Below, in pieces: positions 43,574 through 52,080 of a stretch of 64,000 nt of DNA (positions are counted from its first letter, which is position 1; the number at the start of each line of letters is the position of its first letter). The translations under genes and the position numbers were made by a program. This stretch comes from an uncultured Prevotellaceae bacterium (lineage in GTDB: Bacteria > Bacteroidota > Bacteroidia > Bacteroidales > Bacteroidaceae): contig CAMVDU010000003.1 in NCBI GenBank assembly GCA_947166345.1, positions 51,549 through 115,548 on the forward strand, read 5' to 3'. The notes under the pieces were generated by a model that worked only from the letters and a program-made list of their open reading frames with translations, searched no databases and had not been told where the DNA came from.

Positions 43574-43978
43574 CTAATTTTAGTTGAGAGTTGAGGGGTG
43601 GGGATTGAGAGTTTTTCTAGATTTATAATTATTTAACAATCATTTTGCTGTTTCGTTCTTTTGATCTTTCGTTATTTCGTAATAACGTTATCTCGTTATC
43701 ACGACTGTTTTCTTGGTCCTATGGGGCTTATGAGGCCAATGGGCTTTTAAATTCGTTCTTTCGTCTTCTCGTCAAAAAATCGTCTTCTCGTCCATTCGTC
43801 AAGAACTCGTTCACTCGTCATAAAAAAGCAAAAGCGATGGACTTCACAGCCGATCGCCTTTATCTTCAATAGGTATTAGTTCTTTTAAGGTAAAAAGATT
43901 GTTTTCAGGATAACGATGCAAAGATAAGCCTTTTTTTCATTACCACCAAACTTTTTTACCATTTTTTTTTGATTAAAA
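43574..43978. repeat. Gene-free spacer made of three word arrays
   Basis: A ~400-base spacer between rplU and miaA. It holds a TTGAGAG-like stretch (43584-43613), an 8-mer array of CGTTATNN (43653-43703), a 9-mer array GGGGCTTAT/GAGGCCAAT (43713-43748), and an 8-mer array of CGTCTTCT/CGTCCATT with two 11-base units (43754-43822). A terminator hairpin for miaA follows. I see no gene; the 75-codon ORF across it is only repeats. Confidence 0.8.
43824..43857 (-). terminator. Probable terminator after miaA
   Basis: Read on the minus strand, GCGATCGG pairs with CCATCGC (one bulged base), followed by TTTTGCTTTTTTA. Confidence 0.6.
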
Positions 43979-44875
43979 TCAATGTGTGGGGACACAATAG
44001 TGAAAAATTTCTGAAATGTTGGTCGGATGCGCCCAAATAACGTCCGAATCTTTCTTAAACCAAGTTAATTGCTTGCGGGCATATCGGCGTGTGTTGCCCT
44101 TGATGCGTTCCACGGCTTCGTCAAGTGTCCATATGCCATCCATGTAGTTGAACAGCTCTTTGTATCCAACGGTGTTCAGCGCATTGAGATGGCGTTGGGG
44201 GTATAGCCGTTGCGCTTCCTCCAACAGACCCTGTTCCATCATCTGGTCAACGCGACTATTGATACGCTGATACAGTTCCTCACGAGGACGTGTTAAACCT
44301 ATTTTGATGATTTTGAACGGACGCTCCTTGCGCTCTGCCTTCCGGTACGATGTGTAGGTGTTGCCTGTCATCAAACAGATTTCCAAAGCATGAACCACGC
44401 GACGCGGATTCTGCAGGTCCACCACTTCATAGTGCTCGGGGTCCAAACGTTTCAACTCTTCACAGAGAGATTCCAATCCTTCTTCCTGCAAACGTCGTTT
44501 CAGCGTCTCACGTGTTTGCTCGTCAACCGTAGGGATATCATCAATACCATGACAGACGGCATCGATATACATCATCGAGCCGCCTGTCATCAATGCATAG
44601 TCATTGTCTTGAAAGAGCTTTTCCAGTAAGGCAATCGTTTGTTGCTCATACATCGAAGCGCTATAGTATTCATCTAAAGACAAGGTGCCCACAAAATAGT
44701 GGTGCACCTGTCTTAGTTGTTCTTCTGTAGGAGCTGCCGTTCCAATCTTCAGGTCACGGTAAATCTGTCGCGAGTCGGCATTGATAATGGGTGTGCCCAG
44801 TCGTTGTGCCAAGTCAAGGCATAGTTGTGTCTTCCCAACAGCCGTCGGACCTGTGATGACAACGAGCGTCTTCAT
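43979..44875 (-). CDS. miaA: tRNA dimethylallyltransferase
   Basis: Adds a dimethylallyl group to A37 of tRNAs reading UNN codons. The 298-residue enzyme has the P-loop [36 protein letters not shown], and [15 protein letters not shown] near the C-terminus. The last gene of the lpx operon; its ATG directly follows the lpxA stop codon, so it is translationally coupled. This lpx-miaA order is usual in Bacteroidota. Confidence 0.97.
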   Translation of the reverse strand: MKTLVVITGPTAVGKTQLCLDLAQRLGTPIINADSRQIYRDLKIGTAAPTEEQLRQVHHYFVGTLSLDEYYSASMYEQQTIALLEKLFQDNDYALMTGGSMMYIDAVCHGIDDIPTVDEQTRETLKRRLQEEGLESLCEELKRLDPEHYEVVDLQNPRRVVHALEICLMTGNTYTSYRKAERKERPFKIIKIGLTRPREELYQRINSRVDQMMEQGLLEEAQRLYPQRHLNALNTVGYKELFNYMDGIWTLDEAVERIKGNTRRYARKQLTWFKKDSDVIWAHPTNISEIFHYCVPTH

Positions 44876-45646
44876 TTATCTGATGATGCCGCGCTTTGAA
44901 TTCTCAATGAATGAGCAGATGTATTCCACCTCTTTTGAATCGGGATATTTTGCGCGTGCCTCGGCAATACCGTCTTTGATGATGCCCTTGGCATAGATTG
45001 TGCGGTAGGTGTCGTGAATCATCTCAATGGTCTCGTTGCTGAAACCACGACGGCGTAGGCCGATGAGGTTCACACCTGCATAGCGGATGGGTTCTTTGCC
45101 GGCAATGATGTATGGTGGAATATCCTGACTGGTGCGGCATCCGCCCTGAATCATCACATAGCCGCCAATACGGATAAACTGATGAAGGAGTACGACACCC
45201 GAGATGATGGCATTGTCATCGACTTCCACCTCTCCGGCAAACTTGGTGGAGTTACCGATGATACAACCACTGCCAATCACGCAGTCGTGGGCAATGTGCA
45301 TATTCTCCATAAGCAGGTTACCCGAGCCTACGACGGTCTTACCCTTCGAGGCGGTACCTCTACTGATGGTCACATTCTCGCGGATACTGTTGTTGTCACC
45401 TATCTCGCATGTTGTCTCCTCACCACGAAACTTCAGATCCTGTGGCTTTGTTGAAATGCTTGCACCAGGGAAAAACTCGTTGCCACTACCTATGCGGGCT
45501 CCTGTGTGGATGGTGACATTATTCAGCAAATGGTTGTTATCGCCCATCACCACGTTGGCATCAATCACGCAGAAAGGACCTATCACGTTGTTGTCACCCA
45601 GTTGTGCACTGGGATCAACAACGGCTAAAGGATGAATTTGATTCAT
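44876..45646 (-). CDS. lpxA: UDP-N-acetylglucosamine acyltransferase
   Basis: First acylation of lipid A: transfers a 3-hydroxyacyl chain to O3 of UDP-GlcNAc. The 256-residue left-handed beta-helix shows hexapeptide repeats (VVDPSAQLGDNNVIGPFCVID and onward), the active-site His region MENMHIAHDCVIG, and a C-terminal helical domain (RRRGFSNETIEMIHDTYRTIY). Length is typical. It follows lpxC-fabZ with an 8-mer array as spacer and abuts miaA. Confidence 0.96.
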   Translation of the reverse strand: MNQIHPLAVVDPSAQLGDNNVIGPFCVIDANVVMGDNNHLLNNVTIHTGARIGSGNEFFPGASISTKPQDLKFRGEETTCEIGDNNSIRENVTISRGTASKGKTVVGSGNLLMENMHIAHDCVIGSGCIIGNSTKFAGEVEVDDNAIISGVVLLHQFIRIGGYVMIQGGCRTSQDIPPYIIAGKEPIRYAGVNLIGLRRRGFSNETIEMIHDTYRTIYAKGIIKDGIAEARAKYPDSKEVEYICSFIENSKRGIIR

Positions 45647-45649
45647 ATT

Positions 45650-45692
45650 CGTTTTTTCGTTATTACGTTATTTCGTTATGACGTTATAACGA
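45650..45692. repeat. 8-mer array CGTTATTA/CGTTATGA between lpxC-fabZ and lpxA
   Basis: Four to five 8-base units, each starting CGTTAT or CGTTTT. The same words form 43653-43703 and, reversed, 2424-2463. Confidence 0.85.
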
Positions 45693-45694
45693 CT

Positions 45695-47077
45695 TTATTT
45701 GTTCTTAACGATTTGTGCGGTAAATGTTGCTTCGCTCACGATATGGTCACCAACGAAAGTGTATCCGTGCATGGATGAAATGCCGTGACGCAGAGGAGCC
45801 AGCAGCTCGACTTTGAAGAGCAGCGTGTCGCCAGGTACCACCTTCTGACGGAACTTTACACCGTCAATCTTCATAAAGTATGTGGACCAGCGCTCAGGCT
45901 CTTCTACGCTGTTCAGCACCAGCAGTCCACCCACCTGTGCCATTGCTTCTATCTGAAGCACACCGGGCATGACGGGCTCCTGTGGGAAGTGACCTGTGAA
46001 GAAAGGTTCGTTGGCTGTGATGTTCTTCACACCCACAATATGCATAGGACCAATCTCGATCACCTTATCGACCAACTGCATGGGATAACGATGGGGTAAT
46101 AACTCACGGATGCGGTTTACGTCCATCACTGGTGTTTCGTTGGGATCGTATGCCGGTGCCTGTATCTCGTGCTTACGAATCTCCTTGCGTACCTCGCGTG
46201 CGAACCTATTATTAATAGTATGTCCAGGACGTGTGGCAATGATACGACCCTTGATGGGCTTGCCAATCAAAGCCATGTCGCCAATTACATCGAGCAGCTT
46301 GTGGCGTGTGCATTCGTTCTCCCATACCAGCGGTTTGTGTTGTATGTAACCCAATTCGGTGGCATCACGATGTTCTACGTGCAACATGTCTGCAAGCATG
46401 TCAAGACGCTCCTGGGTGGTCTGTCGCTCATACATCACGATGGCATTGTCAAGGTCACCACCCTTGATGAGGTTGGCCTGCAGCAGCGGTTCAATATCCC
46501 TGACAAACACGAAAGTACGTGCAGGGGCTATCTCCTTCGCATAATCCTGGATGTTGTCAAGTGTGGCAAACTGTGAGTTGATGAACTTCGATTCAAACGA
46601 GCACATGGTGGTTAGCGAGAAGTCGTCATCAGGCAGGAGTGTAATGCACGAACCTGTCTCTTCGTCTTTCACCTCTATCTTCTTGCGGATCACATACCAG
46701 TCCTTGGGGGCAGTCTGTTCCTCGATACCGATCTCTTGAATCTTCTCCACATACTTGATGGCTGATCCATCGAGGATGGGGAACTCGGGACCGTTCACCT
46801 GAATCAGACAGTTGTCAACACCAAGTGCATAAAGAGCTGACAGTCCATGTTCTACTGTTGACACACGCATGTCGCCTTTGCCAAGCACGGTACCTCGTTG
46901 CGTGTCAATGACGTTCTCTGCCACAGCATCCACCGTAGGCATACCCTCCAGGTCAATACGCTGAATCTTGTATCCGTGGTTCTCTGGTGCGGGGTTAAAG
47001 GTCACCGTCAAACTCAATCCTGTATGCAGACCTTTTCCACAAAGAGAAAAACTGCCTTTCAGAGTCTTTTGCTTCAT
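45695..47077 (-). CDS. Bifunctional LpxC deacetylase / FabZ dehydratase
   Basis: A 460-residue natural fusion known in Bacteroidota. Residues ~1-305 are LpxC, the zinc deacetylase committing step of lipid A synthesis (SLCGKGLHTGLSL, VSTVEHGLSALYALGVDNC, HKLLDVIGDMALIGKPIKG with metal-binding His). Residues ~315-460 are FabZ, the 3-hydroxyacyl-ACP dehydratase (LLPHRYPMQLVDKV with catalytic His; PGVLQIEAMAQVGG with catalytic Glu). The fusion joins two enzymes competing for the same 3-hydroxyacyl-ACP. It lies between lpxD and lpxA on one transcript. Confidence 0.97.
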   Translation of the reverse strand: MKQKTLKGSFSLCGKGLHTGLSLTVTFNPAPENHGYKIQRIDLEGMPTVDAVAENVIDTQRGTVLGKGDMRVSTVEHGLSALYALGVDNCLIQVNGPEFPILDGSAIKYVEKIQEIGIEEQTAPKDWYVIRKKIEVKDEETGSCITLLPDDDFSLTTMCSFESKFINSQFATLDNIQDYAKEIAPARTFVFVRDIEPLLQANLIKGGDLDNAIVMYERQTTQERLDMLADMLHVEHRDATELGYIQHKPLVWENECTRHKLLDVIGDMALIGKPIKGRIIATRPGHTINNRFAREVRKEIRKHEIQAPAYDPNETPVMDVNRIRELLPHRYPMQLVDKVIEIGPMHIVGVKNITANEPFFTGHFPQEPVMPGVLQIEAMAQVGGLLVLNSVEEPERWSTYFMKIDGVKFRQKVVPGDTLLFKVELLAPLRHGISSMHGYTFVGDHIVSEATFTAQIVKNK

Positions 47078-47110
47078 CTTATTACGATTTACGAATTTTC
47101 TATTTTCCTT

Positions 47111-47155
47111 TTCCGGATTCTCCGGATATTCCGGATTTTCCGGACTTTCCGGATG
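47111..47155. repeat. 9-mer array TTCCGGATT between lpxD and lpxC-fabZ
   Basis: Five 9-base units built on TTCCGGATT. The identical word, in frame, forms the repeat inside rarA at 56226-56277. Confidence 0.88.
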
Positions 47156-47157
47156 AT

Positions 47158-48141
47158 TTATTTACTGTTTTGTAGTTCTGCCACCTGCTTCTTCAGCTCG
47201 CGCACCTCCTTGGTCAGGTCGCCCATGCGCTTCCAGTAGGCCACGGCCTTGAAGTACTCGCGTGGATCCATGGCGGGCGAACCAATCAGCGACTCACCGT
47301 TGCCCTTTGTGTCGCTGATGACACCACACTGGGCACCCACGAATGTCTTGTCGGCCACATGGATATGACCAGCGAAACCAGCTTGACCTCCCACCATACA
47401 CCATGCACCGATCTTGGTCGAGCCTGCCATGCCTGCCTGAGCTGACATCACCGTGTTCTCGCCAATCTCGCAGTTGTGGGCTACCTGGATCAGGTTGTCC
47501 AGCTTCACACCCTTGTGGATGCGGGTCTCACCCATGGTCGAACGGTCCACACAGGTGTTGGCACCAATCTCTACGTTGTCTTCAATGACCACGATACCTA
47601 TCTGTGGAATCTTGTTGTAACCATCCTGATTGGGCGCAAAACCAAAGCCGTCGGCACCAATCACCGAACCGGCATGGATGGTGACGTTGTTGCCTATGCG
47701 GCAGCCTTCATAAATGGTTACATGGGGATAGATACGACATCCGTCACCAATCTTTACGTTGTCTCCGATGTAGGCGAAGGGGGCTATATATACATCCTTG
47801 CCAATCTCTGCTGTAGGCGACACAAAGGCCAGCGAGTCAATACCGGTCTTCTTGGGCTTCATCGATTCGTATAGCTGCAAAAGTTGTGCTACCGACTCAT
47901 AGGCATTCTTCACACGAATCAGGGTGGTCTTCACCTCTTGCTCCAGTTGCAGGTCCTCGTTTACCAGGACGATGCTTGATTTCGTGTCGTAAAGATAGTG
48001 TGTATATTTGGGATTGGAGAGAAAGGAGATGGCCCCCTCTTTTCCCTCTTCAATTTTTGCGAAAGTATTGACCGTTGCGTTTTCGTTGCCTTCTACGCGT
48101 CCTCCAATAAAATCTGCAATTTGCTTGGCTGTAAACTCCAT
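47158..48141 (-). CDS. lpxD: UDP-3-O-acylglucosamine N-acyltransferase
   Basis: Third step of lipid A synthesis: N-acylates UDP-3-O-acylglucosamine. With ATG 48141 it has 327 residues. An N-terminal uridine-binding domain (MEFTAKQIADFIGGRVEGN) precedes the left-handed beta-helix of hexapeptide repeats with the catalytic His region (IQVAHNCEIGENTV), and a C-terminal helix (MGDLTKEVRELKKQVAELQ). The first 14 codons of the track's ORF are excluded because the TAACTTTG promoter lies at 48171-48178. First gene of the lpxD-lpxC/fabZ-lpxA-miaA operon. Confidence 0.96.
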   Translation of the reverse strand: MEFTAKQIADFIGGRVEGNENATVNTFAKIEEGKEGAISFLSNPKYTHYLYDTKSSIVLVNEDLQLEQEVKTTLIRVKNAYESVAQLLQLYESMKPKKTGIDSLAFVSPTAEIGKDVYIAPFAYIGDNVKIGDGCRIYPHVTIYEGCRIGNNVTIHAGSVIGADGFGFAPNQDGYNKIPQIGIVVIEDNVEIGANTCVDRSTMGETRIHKGVKLDNLIQVAHNCEIGENTVMSAQAGMAGSTKIGAWCMVGGQAGFAGHIHVADKTFVGAQCGVISDTKGNGESLIGSPAMDPREYFKAVAYWKRMGDLTKEVRELKKQVAELQNSK

Positions 48142-48170
48142 AAATATTATTTGGTTTTCCTTATAGCGTG

Positions 48171-48178
48171 CAAAGTTA
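48171..48178 (-). promoter_or_regulatory. lpxD operon -7 promoter element
   Basis: TAACTTTG on the minus strand, 29 bases before the lpxD ATG. Confidence 0.75.
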
Positions 48179-48228
48179 CACATTTTTCTTGATATAACCG
48201 CAAATATGGCAATTTTTTTTTGATTTTA

Positions 48229-50646
48229 CTACAATTCTACAATCACCTTGCCATTGATTTGCCGCCCTGTCAGGTAGTTCGGTACGGCCCATTGGCGATT
48301 GGTAACATCGGTCACCCAATAGTAGCTGTTCACGTTGGAGATACCGAACAGATTAAGGCAATCAAGGCCCAGCCACACCTTCTTGATGCCGTATCTTGTG
48401 GGTGACGGACTGTCATAGGCCAGATAACTCATGCCAATATCGGCTCTCTTATAGGCAGGCGCCCTGAAGTTCTGTGCGTCAATACCACGGTGTGGCGCTC
48501 CGAAGGGCAACCCGTCGGCATAGGCCAGACGTAGCGTCATCTTCCATCGTTCGGTGCCAGGGAAATAGTCGGTGAAATGCAGGTTTATGGCATAGCGCTG
48601 GTCTGTAGGCATGGGCAGCCACTGACCGTCCATCTTCTGTTTCGTTTGCATAAGTGAGAATGTCAACCAGGAGTCAGACCCTGGCACAAACTCACCGAAG
48701 AGCTTCAGGTCAAGACCGGCAGCATAGCCCGAGCAGAGGTTTTCGCCATAATAGGTCACCTTCACGTTCTGCACGTTATAGGGAATGAGGTTCGAGAGGT
48801 GTTTATAGTAGGCCTCTGCCGTAAACTTGAACGGACGCTCGTTCATCCTGAACCGGTAGTCCATAGCGGCAATGAACTGTAGCGACCGCTGACTTTTAAT
48901 CTTTTTGTTCAGCTGTACCACCGTGATGCCCGATTGTGTGATGGTATCGCGCAACTCTTTGTAGAACGGTGCCTGGTAGTAAAGACCGGTAGCTAGACGG
49001 TAGGTCAGGTTCTGGTTGTTGGCAGGCACGATGGCCAGTGACACACGAGGCGATACTGTCGTCTCTTTGTTATACGACCAGTGTGCAAAGCGCACACCAT
49101 AGCATAGTGTATAAAAGGTCTCATTGGTCTCATTAGCCCCATTGGACTCATTGGACTCATCAGCCCCCTTCGATGAACTCCATCGGTAGGTGTCTTGGAT
49201 ATAGCCCTCGGTACGCTGTGACTTCATGTCCTGATGCGATGCCAGCGTATAGATGAGGTCCAAGCGGTTGCCGGTGTGTGGTACGGAGTAGCCACTGGAG
49301 TCGCGCATCTCGTATTCCCTGCTTTGTTCCTTGATATGTTCCCATTTGTGGGTCAGTCCGGCTTCAATCTCATGCTGACGCATCCGTTTGATAGTCATCA
49401 GTTTCAGACTCTGTACATCGGCAGTCAGGTAGTTGCGTGCGTGTTCGGCATAAGTTCCTACACCCAACTGTTCGGCACTCTCCGTGTCGTCCAGCCAGTA
49501 CTGTCCTTGGATGTCGTAAGTCTCCTGCTCTTTCGTATGGAAAGCTGACCATAACAGCTTGATGTCGGTATCTCCCAGGTGTCGGGTGATGCTGGCTGTT
49601 CCGAACAGGGTACGGAAGATGTCTTTCTCCCGACCATCGAAATATACCTTGAACGACTTCACGTCTTCCATCGTGCCGAATGATGTGTGACGGTCCTTGG
49701 GCTTAAAGTTGTAGTGGTTCTCCGAGATATTGCCTAAGAATGCCAATGTCCATCGACTGTTGGGCTCGTAGGTCATATAGGTTTGGTAATCCAGGAAGTT
49801 GGGCTTGTATTCACCAGTTGTTTCCAGTGATCCCAGCAGATAACGGTTGGTCTTGTAGCGCACGCCGTGACTCATGGAGAATTTCTTGCCCGAAACGCCC
49901 ACGTAGGCACTCGCTCCAAGAAGCGAAGCCATCGCTGTTGCCTCGAAAGCCTTGGGACGTTTATAGGTGATGTCGAGTGCCGACGACATCTTGTCCCCAT
50001 ATCTGGCGCTGAAACCACCCGAGCTGAAGCCCACCTTCTCAACCATATCGGGGTTGATAACTGACAGACCTTCCTGCTGTCCGCTGCGGATGAGAAGTGG
50101 ACGATACACCTCTACATTGTTGATATACACGGAGTTCTCGTCGAACGAACCACCACGCACATTATATTGGCTCGACATCTCATTATGGGTTGAGACACCA
50201 GCCTGCTGCTGTATCATCTCCTCAACAGCATTGCCTGAAACAGAGGGGGCCGATTTGATTTCTTTGACGTCGAGTTGTTCCACTTGTGTCGTCTGACGCT
50301 GTCGCTGCACGATGGTCACCTCCTTCATCTCATCCTGTTCGTGAAGAACCACCTGAAGCGTCTGCGCTGTCCTTGGGTTGCGCAGCACGCGCTGACGTGG
50401 CTTATAGCCCACCATCGAGAAGCGAATGACAACGCTGTCAGCCGATTGCAGCACCAACTGGAACTCACCCTTCAAACTGGTCATCGTGAACTTACCTTGT
50501 TCCAGACACGATACCGATGCCAACTCCAACGGATCGCCGTTATCGTCGAGAACACGTCCCTTGACAGTGAATGTCTGTGCCTGCAAGCAGAGCGCAGTAG
50601 TGAGTAAGACGGTTATGAGTATATATCGTAATAAAAGCTGTTTCAT
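48229..50646 (-). CDS. TonB-dependent outer-membrane receptor
   Basis: An 805-residue TonB-dependent receptor. Signal peptide (ending CLQAQ), an N-terminal CarboxypepD_reg-like domain (FTVKGRVLDDNGDPLELASVSC), then the plug (SAPSVSGNAVEEMIQQQAGVSTHNEMSSQYNVRGGSFDENSVYINNVEVYRP), then the barrel. It lacks a SusD partner, so it is not a classic SusC; substrate unknown, perhaps a metal chelate or peptide. A 9-mer array (49118-49168) inserts ADESNESNGANETNET in a barrel loop. Upstream lies a 350-base spacer with a palindrome array. Confidence 0.9.
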   Translation of the reverse strand: MKQLLLRYILITVLLTTALCLQAQTFTVKGRVLDDNGDPLELASVSCLEQGKFTMTSLKGEFQLVLQSADSVVIRFSMVGYKPRQRVLRNPRTAQTLQVVLHEQDEMKEVTIVQRQRQTTQVEQLDVKEIKSAPSVSGNAVEEMIQQQAGVSTHNEMSSQYNVRGGSFDENSVYINNVEVYRPLLIRSGQQEGLSVINPDMVEKVGFSSGGFSARYGDKMSSALDITYKRPKAFEATAMASLLGASAYVGVSGKKFSMSHGVRYKTNRYLLGSLETTGEYKPNFLDYQTYMTYEPNSRWTLAFLGNISENHYNFKPKDRHTSFGTMEDVKSFKVYFDGREKDIFRTLFGTASITRHLGDTDIKLLWSAFHTKEQETYDIQGQYWLDDTESAEQLGVGTYAEHARNYLTADVQSLKLMTIKRMRQHEIEAGLTHKWEHIKEQSREYEMRDSSGYSVPHTGNRLDLIYTLASHQDMKSQRTEGYIQDTYRWSSSKGADESNESNGANETNETFYTLCYGVRFAHWSYNKETTVSPRVSLAIVPANNQNLTYRLATGLYYQAPFYKELRDTITQSGITVVQLNKKIKSQRSLQFIAAMDYRFRMNERPFKFTAEAYYKHLSNLIPYNVQNVKVTYYGENLCSGYAAGLDLKLFGEFVPGSDSWLTFSLMQTKQKMDGQWLPMPTDQRYAINLHFTDYFPGTERWKMTLRLAYADGLPFGAPHRGIDAQNFRAPAYKRADIGMSYLAYDSPSPTRYGIKKVWLGLDCLNLFGISNVNSYYWVTDVTNRQWAVPNYLTGRQINGKVIVEL
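49118..49168. repeat. In-frame 9-mer array inside the TonB receptor
   Basis: Units TCTCATTGG, TCTCATTAG, CCCCATTGG, ACTCATTGG, ACTCATCAG. They match the vocabulary of the array at 52609-52657 and encode a Glu/Ser/Asn-rich loop. Confidence 0.8.
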
Positions 50647-50724
50647 CAGATATTATAACGCAGAAAACTCCTAATTATTATAATTTGTGTCTGATTACAG
50701 TCTTTCCCGATACGGAAAACAGTA

Positions 50725-50807
50725 CTTCCTGCGTCAGAAAACGCTCTTTTCTGCGTCAGAAAACATTATTTTCCGACGCAGAAAATACTTTTTTCTGACG
50801 TTGAAAA
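50725..50807. repeat. Four palindromes at 22-bp period upstream of TonB receptor
   Basis: Four copies of a near-palindrome TTTTCTGCGTCAGAAAA (50725-50741, degenerate; 50747-50763; 50769-50785; 50791-50807), their centres 22 bp apart. The spacing places them on nearly the same DNA face. It lies ~80-160 bases upstream of the TonB receptor start, between it and the FemAB-like gene, and may be a regulator-binding array. Confidence 0.75.
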
Positions 50808-50839
50808 AAAACTTGGGTTGATGTGTGTATATTTGATTT

Positions 50840-50940
50840 GTGGTAGATTGCTACCACACAAAAATTTGCTACCACAACGCGCAACGGTCTTATAATCAGT
50901 TGTTTATCTGCTGTGTGGTAGCGTGGTAGCAATTTTCACA
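50840..50940. repeat. Repeated GGTAGC/GCTACCAC palindromic motifs
   Basis: GTGGTAG-ATTG-CTACCAC (50840-50857) is a 7-bp hairpin; TTTGCTACCACA follows, and GTGTGGTAGCGTGGTAGCAA occurs ~50 bases on in the opposite sense. These bases, together with 50725-50807, fill the ~350-base gene-free spacer, for which I find no ORF. Confidence 0.7.
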
Positions 50941-50951
50941 AAAAACAAATT

Positions 50952-50994
<43 letters not shown>

Positions 50995-50997
50995 GCA

Positions 50998-51975
50998 TTA
51001 GTCTCTGTATATCCAGGACAGTAGCGAGTTGATCCACCTCGTGTTACAGTGGAACCAGCGGTAGGTGCTCACTGGTTTTCCTCCGAAACTGAGGATAAAC
51101 TCTCGGAAAGTATTATGAGAGTAGGGCAGACCCACATCCATGAAGTTGATATGCTCATAGCCCCGTTCATGGGCGTCTTTGATGGCATGCCAGATGGTGA
51201 GCTCGTCAGGATGCAGTTTGATAAATGACTTACGGCGATAGGCTGCGTACCACAGATAGGCCTGACGTTCACTGTAAACGACAGCCGAACAGCCAATGAT
51301 GTATTCGTGGTAACGGGTTGTGAAGAGACGGGTGTTCCCTAGCTCCTTCATACCGATAAAGAACTCGTCGGCAGGGATATAGCGCTTGGGCTTCAACCAG
51401 TTATGACGCCGTAGCAGTTTCGAGAACGCATGGAAATCGGTGTCGTTCTTCACCTCGTCGGTCACCACACCTTTCTTGTAACAAGTCTCGATACGCTGCA
51501 GCATCTTCTCGCTGATGCGTTCCTCTGGTGTATGCGAGTGCAACGAGTTGTGAATGCTCATCCATCGAACGGGGAAGAAGCTGTTGGCGCGAAACTGCTT
51601 GTAGCCAAACATCTTCTGACTGAGGTTACTGAACTCTATGAACAGCGATTTCCGGCCTATTGTCTCCTTCAAGGCTTGAAGCATCATATCAAAGAGCTGG
51701 TCCTTGGGTCTGTCGGGATGATAGACACCTTCGCCCACCACTCGACATTGACGGTATAGATACGGAGGAAGCCAGGAGGCACGACGACGCAGGACTGCCA
51801 ACATCTGGGCAACTACCTCTCCGTCAGGCGTTTCCACCGTTACCATAAACGGCTGTTGTCTGGGTGTTTTGCGACACAAATGAAACAACTGGGGACTGTG
51901 AAAGAAGTTCTCTTCCATCAGTCCGTCTGGCAGCGTGTCGTTGCTGCTATAGATATGTGTCGTCAGTTCATTCAT
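50998..51975 (-). CDS. FemAB/GNAT-like acyltransferase, putative
   Basis: A 325-residue cytoplasmic protein. Its C-terminal half has the acyltransferase-like pattern of FemAB/BioF2-type GNAT proteins (ARYHEYIIGCSAVVYSERQAYLWYAAYRRKS, then HERGYEHINFMDVGLPYSHNTFREFILSFGGKPV). Members transfer aminoacyl or acyl groups to cell-wall or lipid targets; the substrate here is unknown. The start is ATG 51975 (MNELTTHIYSS) because the TACCTTTG promoter (51986-51993) lies upstream of it and within the longer ORF of the track. Divergent from the nitroreductase. Confidence 0.72.
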   Translation of the reverse strand: MNELTTHIYSSNDTLPDGLMEENFFHSPQLFHLCRKTPRQQPFMVTVETPDGEVVAQMLAVLRRRASWLPPYLYRQCRVVGEGVYHPDRPKDQLFDMMLQALKETIGRKSLFIEFSNLSQKMFGYKQFRANSFFPVRWMSIHNSLHSHTPEERISEKMLQRIETCYKKGVVTDEVKNDTDFHAFSKLLRRHNWLKPKRYIPADEFFIGMKELGNTRLFTTRYHEYIIGCSAVVYSERQAYLWYAAYRRKSFIKLHPDELTIWHAIKDAHERGYEHINFMDVGLPYSHNTFREFILSFGGKPVSTYRWFHCNTRWINSLLSWIYRD

Positions 51976-51985
51976 TTGTGGGTTG

Positions 51986-51993
51986 CAAAGGTA
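51986..51993 (-). promoter_or_regulatory. FemAB-like gene -7 promoter element
   Basis: TACCTTTG on the minus strand, 10 bases before the ATG: a very short leader. Confidence 0.75.
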
Positions 51994-52046
51994 AGTATTT
52001 TTCAGAAAAAACAAACAATTTTCTTGGTTTTTCTGTCATTTATTCG

Positions 52047-52054
52047 TAACTTTG
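52047..52054 (+). promoter_or_regulatory. Nitroreductase gene -7 promoter element
   Basis: TAACTTTG, 26 bases before ATG 52081. Confidence 0.75.
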
Positions 52055-52080
52055 CATGCAAATCAATCGAAATAAAGATC

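Noticed and set aside
43645-43872. 75-codon plus-strand ORF in the rplU-miaA spacer
   Set aside because: It is entirely word arrays and a terminator hairpin.
50725-50940. Possible CRISPR array
   Set aside because: Units are 17-base palindromes spaced 22 bp apart; there are no spacer-length unique segments and no cas genes.
52009-52080. Longer N-terminus of the nitroreductase
   Set aside because: It runs across its own promoter and the divergent gene.
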